Source: Nilaparvata lugens
Taxonomy: Eukaryota > Arthropoda > Insecta > Hemiptera > Delphacidae
Length of the DNA: 64,000 nucleotides
Assembly (NCBI RefSeq): GCF_014356525.2
Contig: NC_052507.1
Coordinates: forward strand, 52,944,463 to 53,008,462
Direction of reading: 5' to 3'
Positions 12,813 through 24,006 of this stretch are shown here, piece by piece. A program made the position numbers and the translations under genes. A model generated the notes under the pieces. The model had not been told where the DNA came from, ran no database searches, and saw only the letters and a program-made list of their open reading frames with translations. Positions within the stretch are counted from its first letter, which is position 1. The number at the start of each line of letters is the position of its first letter.

Positions 12813-14578
12813 AAAAATAAATAATTGTGTATCATTGAATAAAAAAAAGAATAAAATCCATTCACCGACAGCATTCAAACTACAGCCATCACTTGAATCG
12901 CCCACAATGAATCTTAATCGAGATTTTTGTATTATTTGTTGCTTCTGTTTGTTCAATCATTATTGCTGATTAAAACAAGGTTTGTCGCCATAGTAGAAGT
13001 TTGTCCCATCCAGAGCTAAAGTAGCTTGCTTTTCTCGAAAGGCCTACATTATAATTTTAATTATTATATTTTTTTATAAATAGTGTAATATTAAATTATT
13101 ATAATTGTATTACGTCAAGTATATACTTGGATATGGCATTAATATTATTTCAATTTTAATTATAGTGTCTTACTGTACAATAAAGAGCTACTTACAGTAA
13201 CAAATGAAGAATATTACTTCGCACGCTGCAAAAATTCAGCTAATACGGACAACTCACCTGAAAAAAAGAAACAGATTTTGAATTTTCATTAGTTGCTATA
13301 TATTTATCACACTGCTATTAGTTATCACACAATAGAGCTGTTATCAAAAAATACAAAGTCATTTTTCAATATTACAAATTTTGTTCTCACAAAAATCAAT
13401 ATACAATTTACAATTTTTGTAACACCACACTGTTATTAGTTACCACACAATTAAGCTATTATCATAAGATACAAATTCATTTTTCAATATAATATTACAA
13501 TTTTTGAAATCTCTCAGACAAGCTTGAGAGTAATGAATGAAGGGTGAAAGTTCACGGACTACATAGACAATATTTGTTGGATTTTATGATCATGTCATCA
13601 TAGTTGGGATAGTTAGAAGGAATTCCACTCATCCTAGCTCTTCAAGATTCCTTCATAAGTCGACGTTCAAGTTGTTATCAATTTATTTGTCACAAATTTA
13701 TGTACCGGTATGATCAAAGTTTGAGAAAATCGAAAATAATAAAAGAGTAAAAAGAAAGCGAAACTTTCAACCGAGATGACGAGCAAATTGGTTACAAAAG
13801 AGCAAAAAAAGACTGCGCGTCACTGGTAACCATGGCAACGCTACAGACCTGGCTGGAAGATAAGTTGTTTACTCAATAGATTAGAGAAGAGAGAGCAGCC
13901 TTCGAGAATATTGAATTAGCTCACCCCCACTCACTCACCCCATTCAAAAAAGTCAATTCAACACGGAAAACAGCAATTTCAACAGCAAAATAATGAAACT
14001 TCAGTTCTGTATCTCAAATTATTCAACGAGCTTGTTCCCTTCACTCACAATACTGAGGAAAAAACTATGAACAATCGGAAACATTAGTTGATTCAACAGG
14101 GAAAAAGCATTATTTGAGTATTGGGCAACCTGAAAAGTCATCAACTTTTTTGTTAAATCTGAATAATTTATTCGGTTTATCCCCGTTATAAACAATGAAT
14201 TCTACAAGATGCATTTATGCATTTATTAACAACTCATCTGTCACTTGCAAGCATGCTCAACTTGATATCTGCATTACAGAACCAGCTTATTTATCCATTT
14301 TGATGAATAAAATTGAAATTAACTTTTTGTTTTGTATTAGTGTATTCATAAATCCTATGTCACTTGCAAGCATCGCAGAACTTTCATACCAGTCAGCATT
14401 ACAAAGCTATTCCTCTTCCATTCTATATGAACTTTATGTTTTGAATCTAGATTCATTTATTCAGCTTATTCCTCTCATCCACAATAAAATCTGTAAATGT
14501 AAGTCAAACTGACAACATAGGATTTAAATATGAAGCATTGATATTATTTACGAGGTTTGCAGACAGTTTCAAATGTAT
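12813..14578. other. Non-coding, no gene recognised
   Basis: About 1.8 kb of AT-rich DNA. A short direct duplication is visible at 13300-13500 (CACACTGYTATTAGTTA, then CACAATWRAGCTRTTATCA, twice about 130 bp apart). A frame of 105 codons at 14195-14512 has no recognisable domain and biased AT-rich composition, so I do not call it. An RFX-like site lies at 13826. Confidence 0.5.
13826..13839. promoter_or_regulatory. RFX X-box-like site 1
   Basis: GTAACCATGGCAAC fits the RFX transcription-factor X-box consensus GTNRCC-N(0-3)-RGYAAC exactly, with a 2-base spacer. In animals RFX factors drive ciliary genes, among others. It lies in unassigned DNA with no gene start nearby, so function is unproven. 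Confidence 0.45.
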
Positions 14579-14759
14579 CTTACTAGTAGTTCTGTGAACA
14601 GTAGACCTCGCGCAGTTAGAAACCACAGCCTCCTCTTATACAGTCCATCAGAGTAAATCCTGTCAGTATGTCGTGTCGGCGAGATATCGGTGTGAAAACG
14701 GCTAATGGCTGTTGGGGTTGGTGTATCAAAAATACTAACATCAAAAGCTAATCTCCTTT
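14579..14759. repeat. Family D start, partial
   Basis: TACTAGTAGTTCTGTGAACA then GTAGACCTCGC repeats the start of the copy at 12318 with two changes in about 31 bases. What follows (GTGTCGGCGAGATATCGG, then GGCTGTTGGGGTTGG) is unlike the copy at 12318. It ends at a family B MITE. Confidence 0.4.
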
Positions 14760-15001
14760 AAAGGTGCGTACAGACTTTCGCTCTGCTCCGCAACCGAACG
14801 TCACTCCAGCAGAGCGATTGATGATCGACCGGGGAGCAACAGTGGTTCGACCGGGGAACGCGAGAAGATCTAACATCTTCCATAACGTTCATGATGGGTG
14901 CGTGGGTGGAGCGACTGTGGTTCGATGGAGGAACGAGGGCGGTACGAGGGCGGAGCGTGCTCGGTGCGGGTTGGAAGCGCGTATATGTGTACGCAGCTTT
15001 A
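14760..15001. mobile_element. Family B MITE, copy 2
   Basis: It starts AAGGTGCGTACAGACT after TTT and ends GTACGCAGCTTT, whose complement starts AAAGCTGCGTAC. It is almost identical to copies at 108 and 62432, suggesting recent spread. Overlapping frames here are not genes. Confidence 0.85.
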
Positions 15002-15112
15002 GACATACTGGCAACAGGACAGCCCAAGTTCAAAGCAGAGAAAGTTCGAGAGACAATAACTATGTTATTTTAGTTATTAATTGCATGCGTTATTGCACGC
15101 AATCAATAGTTC

Positions 15113-15420
15113 ATTTATTTATTTATTCACAATGGAGACAACGGGTTTCCCAAAATATGTCTCCTTAACAATAAAAATTTACAGATAGAAATGAAAAAAG
15201 AAAAATAATGATAAAAAATACCAACTTATGCAATAATAAATAATACAAACAACAAAAATACCACCTAATTCAAAAATGAAAAATACAAAGATTTCAAATA
15301 CTTATGAAAAAAGTAAAAAAAAACAAATTGGGAATTCAAAATTTATAAAAATTAAAGAATATAATAACAAATAATGAACAAAAATTTTATCAATAGAATA
15401 AATAACATTTATAACTGAAC
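15113..15420 (-). repeat. LINE-like 3' tail, minus strand
   Basis: On the minus strand the text ends GGAGACAACGGGTTT (shown as + strand) followed by a run of (AATA) units at 15113-15127. This is typical of a degenerate non-LTR retrotransposon 3' end. The rest to 15420 is A-rich and unassignable. Confidence 0.35.
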
Positions 15421-15690
15421 GACGTCCCAAACCATAAGCACATCTACACTGATACACCAACTATTTATTTGATCAGATCATGCTTACACAAGATTTAATT
15501 ATCATATATAACGCTTTCCGGAATTTAGCGCGAGAAAACCAGAAGACATCTAGGCGCCCAGACAAGCTGTTATAAGTTCTTTACATCCTATTTAATACTG
15601 CATAAAAATTGCATTCAATGAGGCATGCAATAGGTATGCAATTTATAGTCTACACAGCTGTTGATTTTTTACCAAGTTACATTGAGATAT
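15421..15690. other. Unassigned DNA with GCATGC words
   Basis: No gene is seen. TATGCAATTTATAGTCTACACAGCTG near 15630 (quoted in part) recurs in altered form after the next element, at about 16590-16618, so the two flanks are related. Confidence 0.35.
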
Positions 15691-16570
15691 TGGCCCATAT
15701 GAATAAAACCAGAGCAAGTGCTTATGAGCAAGATCATGGAGCATAAGGTTTTGCTCATGAGCAAAAGGTAGAAGCAAAAGCATTTGCTCATTTTTATATG
15801 AATAAGCTTTACCTTTTACTCTTATCTTATGCTCCTGAACTCTGGAGCAAATGCTCACGTATTTTAGAGATTTTTCATCAGCTGATTTGCTTTTGTAGCC
15901 TTAGTTTGTTTTTATAGCTCACGGAAGCGCTAAATATGCAAATAGGGTGCACCGCTTGTGTTTGCGTCGTCTGCTCTGTTTTCTATTTATGAATAGAGTT
16001 TTAGGTTAGTTGAGTTTAGAATTTTGAAATAATAGCGTGAAAAAATGTCATCTCTATAATAATCTTTAGCATATTCTTATAATATCAATAGCCTTCTTAT
16101 AATCGTCTACACTTTCATCTTCTTAAATACCTATTTCCTATTTTGTGATGGCTATCTTTATAACAGGTAGCTATCTTTTGTATTTATTCTTTTGTAGGGA
16201 TAATGGTGATATATATCATGGTTGAATCTAAAAAGAGTTTTATAGTTCTCAACTATTGGTTGTGATCGTATCTGGTATAGTTTCCTCTTCCTCATACGAA
16301 TTAGTTGAGCCATTTTACTATGAGCAAAAGGTGATAAGCTGCTCTAGACTAGACTCACCTTTTTTGAAGCATTTGCTTCAAAAGTTGAGCAAATGCTCTA
16401 GTTTATTCATACAATTTTGAGCAAAAGCTTTTACTTTTGAGCAAATGCTCAAACTATTTTTTTGATGAGCATGAGCAAAAGGTTTTGCTCACATTTATTC
16501 ATAGAAAATGAAGCAAATGCTCCATATTTTAGAAGTATAAGCAAATGCTCAACTTTATTCATATGGCCCA
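15691..16570. mobile_element. 880-bp element rich in GAGCAAATGCTC
   Basis: Inverted termini of 17 bp with one mismatch, TGGCCCATATGAATAAA (15691-15707) and TTTATTCATATGGCCCA (16554-16570), bound the element. Both ends, inward of the termini, hold many variants of GAGCAAATGCTC, GAGCAAAAGCTT and TGAGCAAAAGGTTTTGCTCA, most of them palindromic. The centre (about 15890-16300) is plain AT-rich DNA. No transposase is seen. The superfamily is unassigned; a clear target duplication was not found. Confidence 0.6.
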
Positions 16571-16599
16571 TTGAATTGCATGCGTCATGGCATACAATT

Positions 16600-16882
16600 T
16601 ATAATCAACTCGACAGCTGATTCATGATGAATAATTCCATAGTCTGATTTTTACTCTAATATTGGGTATGAGGAGGCTCTTTTTTCCTTTTATATTATCC
16701 TTGAAATGCAAAATTTCCAAAAACCTTGTATATACGTCGACGCGCAATTTAAAAAGGAACATACCTGTCAAAATTCATGAAAATCTATTACCGCGTTTCG
16801 CCGTAGATGCGCAACATATAAACATTAAGAGAAATGCCAAACCGTAGACTTGAATCTTACACCTCACTTCGCTCGGTCAACT
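16600..16882. repeat. Family D repeat, copy 2 (3' part)
   Basis: It shares with 12600-12812 the texts CTGATTTTTACTCTAATATT, CATGAAAATCTATTACCGCG, and CCTCACTTCGCTCGGTCAA at its end. Similarity stops there in both copies, which defines one boundary. Confidence 0.55.
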
Positions 16883-17550
16883 ATAGTCATAGAAAATTGG
16901 CTACCACGTTTCACTTCTCATTTGTTTTATTCATTATAGAGAACTACCACAGTATCAATCAAAATATGAGTGAGTTAAAACAGAAAACATCACACCTCAA
17001 CCTCACTCCTATGTGAACAGTCCAATCCATTTCTGTGTTACACAAAACCCATGTTACACCGTCTACAAGCCAACCTCACCAACCAATCATGCAACTTGCA
17101 ACTAAGCAATAAGTTACTCCGTGAAGATAGGGATGCTTCCAAGAGTTTTTCAAAGTTCAACAAGTGTCTGATACCCTTCTTCTCTTTCTACTCAAAAGAG
17201 AAGTTCCTCTCTACTCTCTACGTAACCTTGCATCCACCACCTTCTTCTCCTCTTTCTCCTTCATCTTCTTTCGTATCCTGTTGCTGCACTTCATCAGCAT
17301 CGTCTTCATTGACGTGATTGACGTCTACAAGAAAGTACACAGCATCATTTCCCAATCAGCTGTTTCCTCTACTTCCCATTCTTCTTCTTATCATCAACAT
17401 CATCAGAGGTTTCCAATGCTTGAGTGTTGATCAAGGTTTTCATTGATTCTTATGTTCATCGATTTCTCTACAATTCATGATACCATCATTTCATGTTTCT
17501 CTAATTAACTAACATTGAATTTGAACTACCAATCGTTCACAATCACTTTA
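16883..17550. other. Non-coding, no gene recognised
   Basis: About 670 bp. Serine-rich frames around 17051-17430 come from pyrimidine-rich sequence (CTTCTTCTCCTCTTTCTCC) and overlap one another, so none is called. Confidence 0.5.
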
Positions 17551-19466
17551 GTCCAGTCAAATGGTCGTTTTTCAGGAAACAGCCCCGAAAGAATTCTTCT
17601 CGACGGTTCTATATGTATTTTGGGGCGCTGAATTCGAATCTGAGATTTGCTGACACGCCAGAGGGCGGCTTCACCCCCAAAAACCCCAAAATTTCGGACT
17701 TTTTTTCAATTTTTCCATTTTATCTCGTGAGCCTTGAGTTTCTCAAGAAAAATCATTCTCGACAAAATTAAGAAGAATAAAATTTCAAAAAATCATGTAT
17801 CTTACTCGTTTTAGAGACTCTTGAATAACAGTAAAATGGCAGAAAAAAAAGAGAAAATGAAAATTATCATTTTTTCAATTAGCTGTAATTTTTGAACGGT
17901 ATTGAAATCAGGAAAACGATTCATGGCAGCGGAAAGCGGAGAAAATTCTCTACAACACAACCTCGACTACTTTTTCGATTTTTTATCTGGAATGTTTCAC
18001 AATATACGCAACTTTGAATATACGAGACGACTTTGGAAATGATTGACATATCAAAAATTTTTCGCATATTTAAAGTTGCGTAATCTTGTGAAACATTCCA
18101 GATAACAAATCGAAAAAGTAGTCGAGGTTGTAGAGAATTTTCCCCGCTTTCCGCTCCCATGAATCGTTTTCCTGATTTCAACACCGTTCAAAAATTACAG
18201 CTAATTGAAAAAATGATAATTTTCATTTTCTCATTTTTTCTGCCATTTTACTGTTATTCAAGAGTCTCTAAGACAAGTAAGATACATGATAGAAACTTGC
18301 AATTGGTCTCAAATGAAAGAGAATTACATGATCTATAAGCTACGTTGCCTTAAACCCATCTTGCATGACTTTTGATTATCGAAAAACTGTCGAGACTGTG
18401 AAAATGATGAAAATATCGCAAATTTCTTGATTTTTTTAATCAAACGTATCTTACCTCACGATTATATTTTTACAAAATTCATTTACCTCACATGAAAGAG
18501 GAGATTCTGTTCTTCAAATAGAGCCCAAGTACCATTTTTTATCATTCCGGGTTACCGAGATACACAGTTTTGAATATAGAAATTGGCCATTTTTCTGTGA
18601 ATTTAAATAGGGGCTAAAATACACTAGAAGTGGATTTTTCTATTTTTCCATCAAATTTCAATTATGATACATGATTTTGAGCCGCCTTGACGAGCTGAGA
18701 AGAATGAGCTGTAGTACGAGGAGATCTGATCATTCTGTCGAAAGTTATTAGTTTTTAGAGTTTTGATCCTTGACGTATCCTTATGACGTAGGTACGTCAT
18801 TTCTTATGACGTAGAAATACTGAAATCAAATGTTTCTAACGGGTGATTCTCATAGAAAATAACCCGCGTGAGATGATTTCAGCCGAAATATGTATTTTTC
18901 ATTAGGAAGGCCTTGAAAAGGTATCATAATGAAAAATTTGTATTTTGGCTATAGGACATGATTTTCTTTTTTTGGGTATATTCCCCCTCCCCCCACTACT
19001 AAATTCGGAAATTCCTGAGGAATCCTGTTCATAATGAATTGTTCTTTCACGTGATGTGTGGTTTTTGATCTATACTAGAAAAATATCCATGTTGTAGCCT
19101 ATAGGGTAGAAGTGGTAGGTTTGCATAATTTTGAAAACCCCTAGAAAAATACTTTTTTTTTGAAAATTCGTAGCTCCGGAGCCAAAAATGGTAGAATCCT
19201 ACGCGACCACTCAATTTATTGGAAATATTATTCTCCTCAATTTTGTCAAGAATGATTTTTCTTGAGAGACTCAAGGTCCACGAAATAAAACGGGAAAATT
19301 GAAAAAAGTCCGAAATTTTGGAGGTTTTTGGGAGTTTTGGGGGTGAAGCCGCCCTCTGGCGTGTCAGCAAATTTCAGATTCGAATTCAGCGCCCCAAAAT
19401 ACATATAGAACCGTCGAGAAAAATTCTTTCGGGGCTGTTTCCTGAAAAACGACCATTTGACTGGAC
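17551..19466. mobile_element. Family C foldback element, 1.9 kb
   Basis: Terminal arms of about 235-245 bp (17551-17785 and 19222-19466) are inverted copies, beginning GTCCAGTCAAATGGTCG at the left and ending GACCATTTGACTGGAC at the right, flanked by TA on both sides. A near-perfect hairpin sits at 17792-18290, and 18290-18870 is related to family C text elsewhere (GGCCATTTTTCTGTG, GAGCCGCCTTGACGAG, GGTGATTCTCATAGAA). Short terminus and TA flanks match the 477-bp and 1388-bp copies. No transposase. Confidence 0.8.
17792..18290. repeat. Large near-perfect hairpin
   Basis: The left arm 17792-18024 and right arm 18064-18290 are inverted repeats of about 230 bp with few differences, separated by about 39 bp. 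Paired words include TTAGAGACTCTTGAATAACA, ATTCATGG-type text around 17915, and CTACTTTTTCGATTTTTTAT. A transcript across it would fold into a long double-stranded RNA, the type of structure that can feed siRNA production; that role is inference. Confidence 0.85.
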
Positions 19467-19468
19467 TA

Positions 19469-19796
19469 CTTGTTTATTATCATTTCATAAAAATAACATG
19501 AATTGTATCATTTATGGTCAAATGCAACATCTAAATTCAACGCTAATCTGAGATTAAGTTGAATGGAGGGAGCTATAAGAACATTTATTATAGTACGTTG
19601 AAAATGTAGTTTAAATCAATCTTTGTTTAAACAGAGATGGTAGATATAGGCCCTAAAAAATAACTATCATGTATTATATACTGGAGTTATTTCGGCAGAA
19701 TTGACGTCATTAAATCAAACCATTGAAATCAGACGTCTGTTGAAAACGTGACTCCTCAAGGCCATCTCCACTAACAGGCCTCCGCATACGTCACTA
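19469..19796. other. Unassigned DNA
   Basis: About 330 bp between two transposons with no gene or repeat recognised. Confidence 0.5.
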
Positions 19797-20005
19797 TAGT
19801 GAGGTCCACGTTATAATGACAGTATTTGATCAACTTTGGTTTTGCTATCCTTGTCCATCATCCAACAAAGACGGTGGTACTATCCTTTTCTAGGTCCACA
19901 ACGATGACAATTATGTTTTTGACAGTGTAGAAATATAATTAGTTAATGCAGAGAATCGGCATTCTTCTATCTTTATTTCCTGCCATTATAACGTGGACCA
20001 CACTA
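19797..20005. mobile_element. 209-bp MITE with TA duplication
   Basis: Inverted termini TAGTGAGGTCCACGTTATAA and TTATAACGTGGACCACACTA (one mismatch) are flanked by TA (19795-19796 and 20006-20007). Size, termini and TA duplication fit a Tc1/mariner-type MITE. No coding capacity. Confidence 0.85.
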
Positions 20006-20007
20006 TA

Positions 20008-20603
20008 ATTACTATATTGGTGGTCATCATCAGGTCTAAACTCATCAGTCATCTCAACACCATTCTTTCAACAACTGTCACAGTACACAGAGGTCAAGAG
20101 CAATAAAAAGACATTATTAGATATCAGACAAGATTGTAAATCTCAATCGGAATGAATCTTATATCAGAAATTGTGTCACTAGGGCTTTTTTGCTAAACCA
20201 GTGCGTGACACACAAAACCAAAAACAAAAACTCAACAGAAAGAACCCAGTGAATTGGGTGACTGATGACATTAGACAATTATTACGGATTGAGACCACAT
20301 CGGTATCCCATTCAAGCAAAAATCCACAACCAAAGTTACAATAGTAGTGTGAAGTGGACCCCCCAACGGTGGTCCCTGGGGATAATGATCAGCTACTCCC
20401 TCAAGATAAGCAACACCGCACTACTCACAGGAATGCTACGTTGCGAGCATTTGATACACAATACTGATCCCACGACACATGATTTTCCACATTTCATTTA
20501 AAGTATCTGTAGTTGGTAAGAAATGTATTTCTACTCATTTCAACTGTAGAGCTTGAGCCGCACAGCGACAAAAACACAGCGACTTGGAAAATGCTACTTT
20601 CAA
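20008..20603. other. Non-coding, no gene recognised
   Basis: About 600 bp. A frame of 78 codons (20265-20501) shows no domain or family resemblance and is not called. Confidence 0.5.
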
Positions 20604-21396
20604 TCTATATATATATATATATAAAAGCGAAATGGCACTCACTCACTGACTGACTGACTGACTGACTCACTCACTCACTCACTCACTCGCATAACTAAAA
20701 ATCTACCGGACCAAAAACGTTCAAATTTGGTAGGTATGTTCAGTTGGCCCTTTAGAGGCGCACTAAGAAATCTTTTGGCAATATTTTAACTCTAAGGGTT
20801 GTTTTTAAGATTTTAAAGTTCGTCTTTTAACATGTATATTCTTCTTCTCCCAATCTCTTAATTATAATTGAAATTTCCATATCATATGCTACTATAGAAC
20901 TATAATCTAGATAGAGTACCTCTTCGAAACAGTTGTTGACTGGCAACTAAATTAATAATTTTGTCAGGTTGGCATTAAGTTGAGTTGACTTTGTTAGGTT
21001 GGCACCAAGTTGAATATTTAAATGCATTTATCGCAGAAAAATTGATTGGGCACTGCTACTTCAATCCTGGGAATATTATATTACTAGCCGTAAGTGCACG
21101 TCCAGTGCCAACATACCTGTCATCACATTTTTGGTTGGGATCGATTTAGTATGTTATTTTGAGCACAAAATCACAAAAATTAAACGGCGCTCACTATTGT
21201 TTTTAAAATAAACTAAGTTCAAAGTAGCAGAACTTCACATGCATTTAACCTATAAAAACCTAAAATGCTCAAATGAAAAATGCAGGCGAGCGAAGCGAGC
21301 CTGCTGATCTCATTCTCGGACGATCCAGTCGGGGGTCCAGGGGGCGGATCCCCCTGGCTAGACGGATATGGCGAGCGAAGCGAGCCTGACGGCTAG
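20604..21396 (+). mobile_element. Helitron-type element, copy 2
   Basis: It starts TCTATATATA after A, and ends GACGGCTAG before T. The first 450 bp match the copy at 9272, including GTTCAAATTTGGTAGGTATG and CAGTTGGCCCTTTAGAGGCG. The centre differs (21090-21250). The last 130 bp match again, with GCGAGCGAAGCGAGCCTG occurring twice. No Rep/helicase. The termini are intact, so the two copies define the family ends. Confidence 0.8.
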
Positions 21397-21399
21397 TTA

Positions 21400-22206
21400 T
21401 CTATATAATAAGAGAGAGTAGGGTTGTGTTTGTTCGTGTGCTCGCATCAAAACATGTCAACTTGTGATTTAGATCTCCAAATTTTGCACATAGATTCTAA
21501 AAATATCAATCTCGTGCACTTGGAAGCCCAAATTTTCCTTCTAGATTTTTCATAATTAATGCTCAAACTTTATTCATGCTGCCGTACATGAGTTCCATTT
21601 ACGTCATAGGCTACATTGTAATTGTTGTAGCCGAGAAGTGTGTTTTTTTATGAGGAGGTTTTATAATGCTGTTACAAGACAATTATTTTTGAACGGAGGC
21701 GTGTATCGGAGGTGTGTAGCGTAACAGTAAAACGCTCGCTTTCGGAGTGATGGTTCTTCGGTTCGAATCCCGATTCTTCCCAATTTTTTTGTTCTTAAAT
21801 TTTTCCCTCGAAATTTATTATCAATTATTTTTTGAAGGAATTTGTTTTCATTACAATTGAACTGGGATTTTATCAAATAATTATTTTTAAAGTAAAAGTT
21901 TGCCACCAGTACAAATGAAATGGACATAGTCTCTTCACGATGTAGGCCTATCATTGAACTTCATATGAAAAACATGAGTAGATCACAGTAAAATAAGTAA
22001 TAATTCATATTCTTCAGTTATAATGTACTATCAGACACAAATTCGTAGTGAAACGAATATTTTAGGTATTTTATTTGGAATTGGGGAAACAAAGGGCTGC
22101 CTGATTCAAATTGAGGAGGATCTAATCGATACTAAAATTTATTGATGTATTGAAAAAAATCAATATGATTCTGTGAGGTGTTTTAGTATTTTGTCTTCTT
22201 CAGTTA
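21400..22206 (+). mobile_element. Helitron-like remnant with new 5' start
   Basis: TCTATATAATAAGAGAGAG begins three bases after the CTAG of the preceding Helitron and resembles a Helitron 5' end. Its text GATTTAGATCTCCAAATTTTGCACATAGATTC parallels the start of elements at 22207 and 22720. The 3' end is not recognised. A tRNA-like sequence lies inside. Confidence 0.35.
21708..21781 (+). tRNA. tRNA-like sequence, Arg(TCG)-like, degenerate
   Basis: A 74-base stretch with a perfect internal promoter B box (GGTTCGAATCC, 21760-21770) and an A-box-like TAGCGTAACAGTAA. A tRNA-like fold can be drawn. The acceptor GGAGGTG with TTCTTCC gives six pairs counting wobbles; the D stem is AGCG/CGCT. The anticodon stem has four pairs, TCGC/GTGA, with loop TTTCGGA (anticodon TCG, Arg). 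The T stem has four pairs with an 8-base loop. The defects in the anticodon and T arms suggest a tRNA-derived pseudogene or SINE head rather than a working tRNA. Confidence 0.45.
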
Positions 22207-22719
22207 TCTATACTATAATAAAGGAAAGAACTGGCTTATACACGTAAGGAATAGGGAATTATGTTTGACGCATCATCACGTCTGAGCTACTCAACTGATT
22301 AATTTGAAATTTTGCATATAGATTCTTAATTAACCGAGGATGGTTATATGCCTATTTTCAGTTCTTCAAGATTTCATTACGTCAAGTTTTCAATTTGTCA
22401 TGCTTCCAGTTGTTGTATAAAAGCAGCTGAACATTTCTTTTAGAAGGGACATTAGATGATAGGTATGATTGGGGATCCTATTCGAATAAAAATAAATGAT
22501 CTTCTGTCGTATCAAAATTTTGTTCCGCCATTTTGAATTCAACTTCATTTTTTTAAATTGGAAGGTATGACAAAGTTAGAAGACAGAAAACTTACGTTGG
22601 TCATAATTATGATACAGAATTTCAAGAGAAAATGAATGGTGAAAACCGTACCGATTTCTCAAACCGTTCAAAAGTTATTCTCATTCAAAGATACTGATAA
22701 ATCATCCATATATCCATCA
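22207..22719 (+). mobile_element. Helitron-like 5' end, copy 1
   Basis: It starts TCTATACTATAATAAAGG after an A. It shares GTTTGACGCATCATCA, TGATTNATTTGAAATTTTG and GAGGATGGTTATA with the copy at 22720. Its 3' hairpin is absent. No Rep/helicase is seen. Confidence 0.5.
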
Positions 22720-22966
22720 TCTTTACTATAATAATGGAAAGAGCTGGCTCATACACGTACATGAAATAATTATGTAGGAGAATTATGTTTGACGCATCAT
22801 CAAGTCTGAACTACTGGACTGATTGATTTGAAATTTTGAATAAAGATTCTTTATTAACAGAGGATGGTTATAGGCCTATTTTCAAATTTCGAATTTTTTA
22901 TTACGTCAAGTTTTCAGTTAGCAAAGTTTTAAGATAGACCCTTGCGAAGCACGGGTTACCTACTAC
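22720..22966 (+). mobile_element. Helitron-like element, copy 2, short
   Basis: It starts TCTTTACTATAATAATGG. At its 3' end CCCTTGCGAAGCACGGG (22939-22955) forms a stem (CCC-TGC paired to GCA-GGG) about 8 bases before CTACT, close to the Helitron hairpin-plus-CTRR rule but with CTAC instead of CTAG. It is probably a decayed internally deleted copy. Confidence 0.55.
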
Positions 22967-23930
22967 TTTACAATACATAAAAACTACCATACGTTATCCT
23001 TCCAGAAAGTATTTGGGGAAGTGCTCTCTCTCCCCATCTAACTTTTCGTATTGATTGCTATAAAAAAATTATAATCATTTTCAATCAAAAGGTCGAATCA
23101 ATAACAATCGATATTACAGAAATCTCATTAAAAATACATTCAAGCCTGAATTCAATAAAAAAAGTATCAACCTCAACTACTAACAGAGTAATAGTAATGT
23201 ACAGAAATCGTTCAACAAAGGATTATTTTTCTTTCCTGTGGATAATAGTACCCACACAAGCTAGAGCCTTTTCCTTGGCAAATAAGGGAGGGTTGATATG
23301 ATACGTAGATGAGAAAATGATTAGAGATCGAGGTGGGTCTCCGAACCAAAGTAATCGATTAATAGTAACCGAAATACATCAGATGGAAACTAAAGTTCAA
23401 AATTTGTTCTCAAATTTCTGCGAGCAATTTCTGTATGTATGTATTTATTTATATATTGTCACGGCATATTTTCCAATAAAAATAGAAACAGCATTAATCT
23501 AAAGAATTTTGAAAGTAGGTGCCAATCTCTGAGTTCATTATCTCCTATTTCCGATAACAGAGAGCGATCCTTCCATACAGCTGATAGATTGATCGGCCAA
23601 AAACAAGAATATTCTACAGATGATAAAATTTTCCAATATTATTAAAAATCAAGGTAATTCGAAATAAAATAAAATATCAAATTATATCCACCATCCATCC
23701 TATTCCCTTCCTTAATTTGGCAATTGAGTGTGACGTCATATCTCGGAAGTACGGTGAAGAGAAAGTTCATCAGTTTGTCGGTATGATTGTGTCGGGTCGT
23801 GCCGTATGATGATGTGCTGAGAACTGAACGTGCTTCATATGTGAAGGAGAGATAACGCATATGCGTCGTTGCTGTATCGTGTCGACCGGCCTTATGAGGA
23901 ATACATATATATATCGGTGAGTTGATCAAT
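22967..23930. other. Non-coding, no gene recognised
   Basis: About 960 bp of AT-rich sequence. Frames at 23317-23645 overlap, are short and carry no domain. Confidence 0.5.
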
Positions 23931-23937
23931 AATATAT

Positions 23938-23985
<48 letters not shown>

Positions 23986-24006
23986 ATATAATATATATAT
24001 ATATAT
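23931..24006. repeat. (AT)n microsatellite
   Basis: About 76 bp of nearly pure AT dinucleotides, with AATATAT phase breaks at three points. A 150-codon minus frame at 23642-24094 that reads Tyr-Ile repeats is an artefact of it. Confidence 0.95.

Noticed and set aside
14764..15168. 134-codon frame and its shadows on the other strand
   Set aside because: Most of it lies in a family B MITE; the same frame appears in the other two copies, showing it is a repeat artefact.
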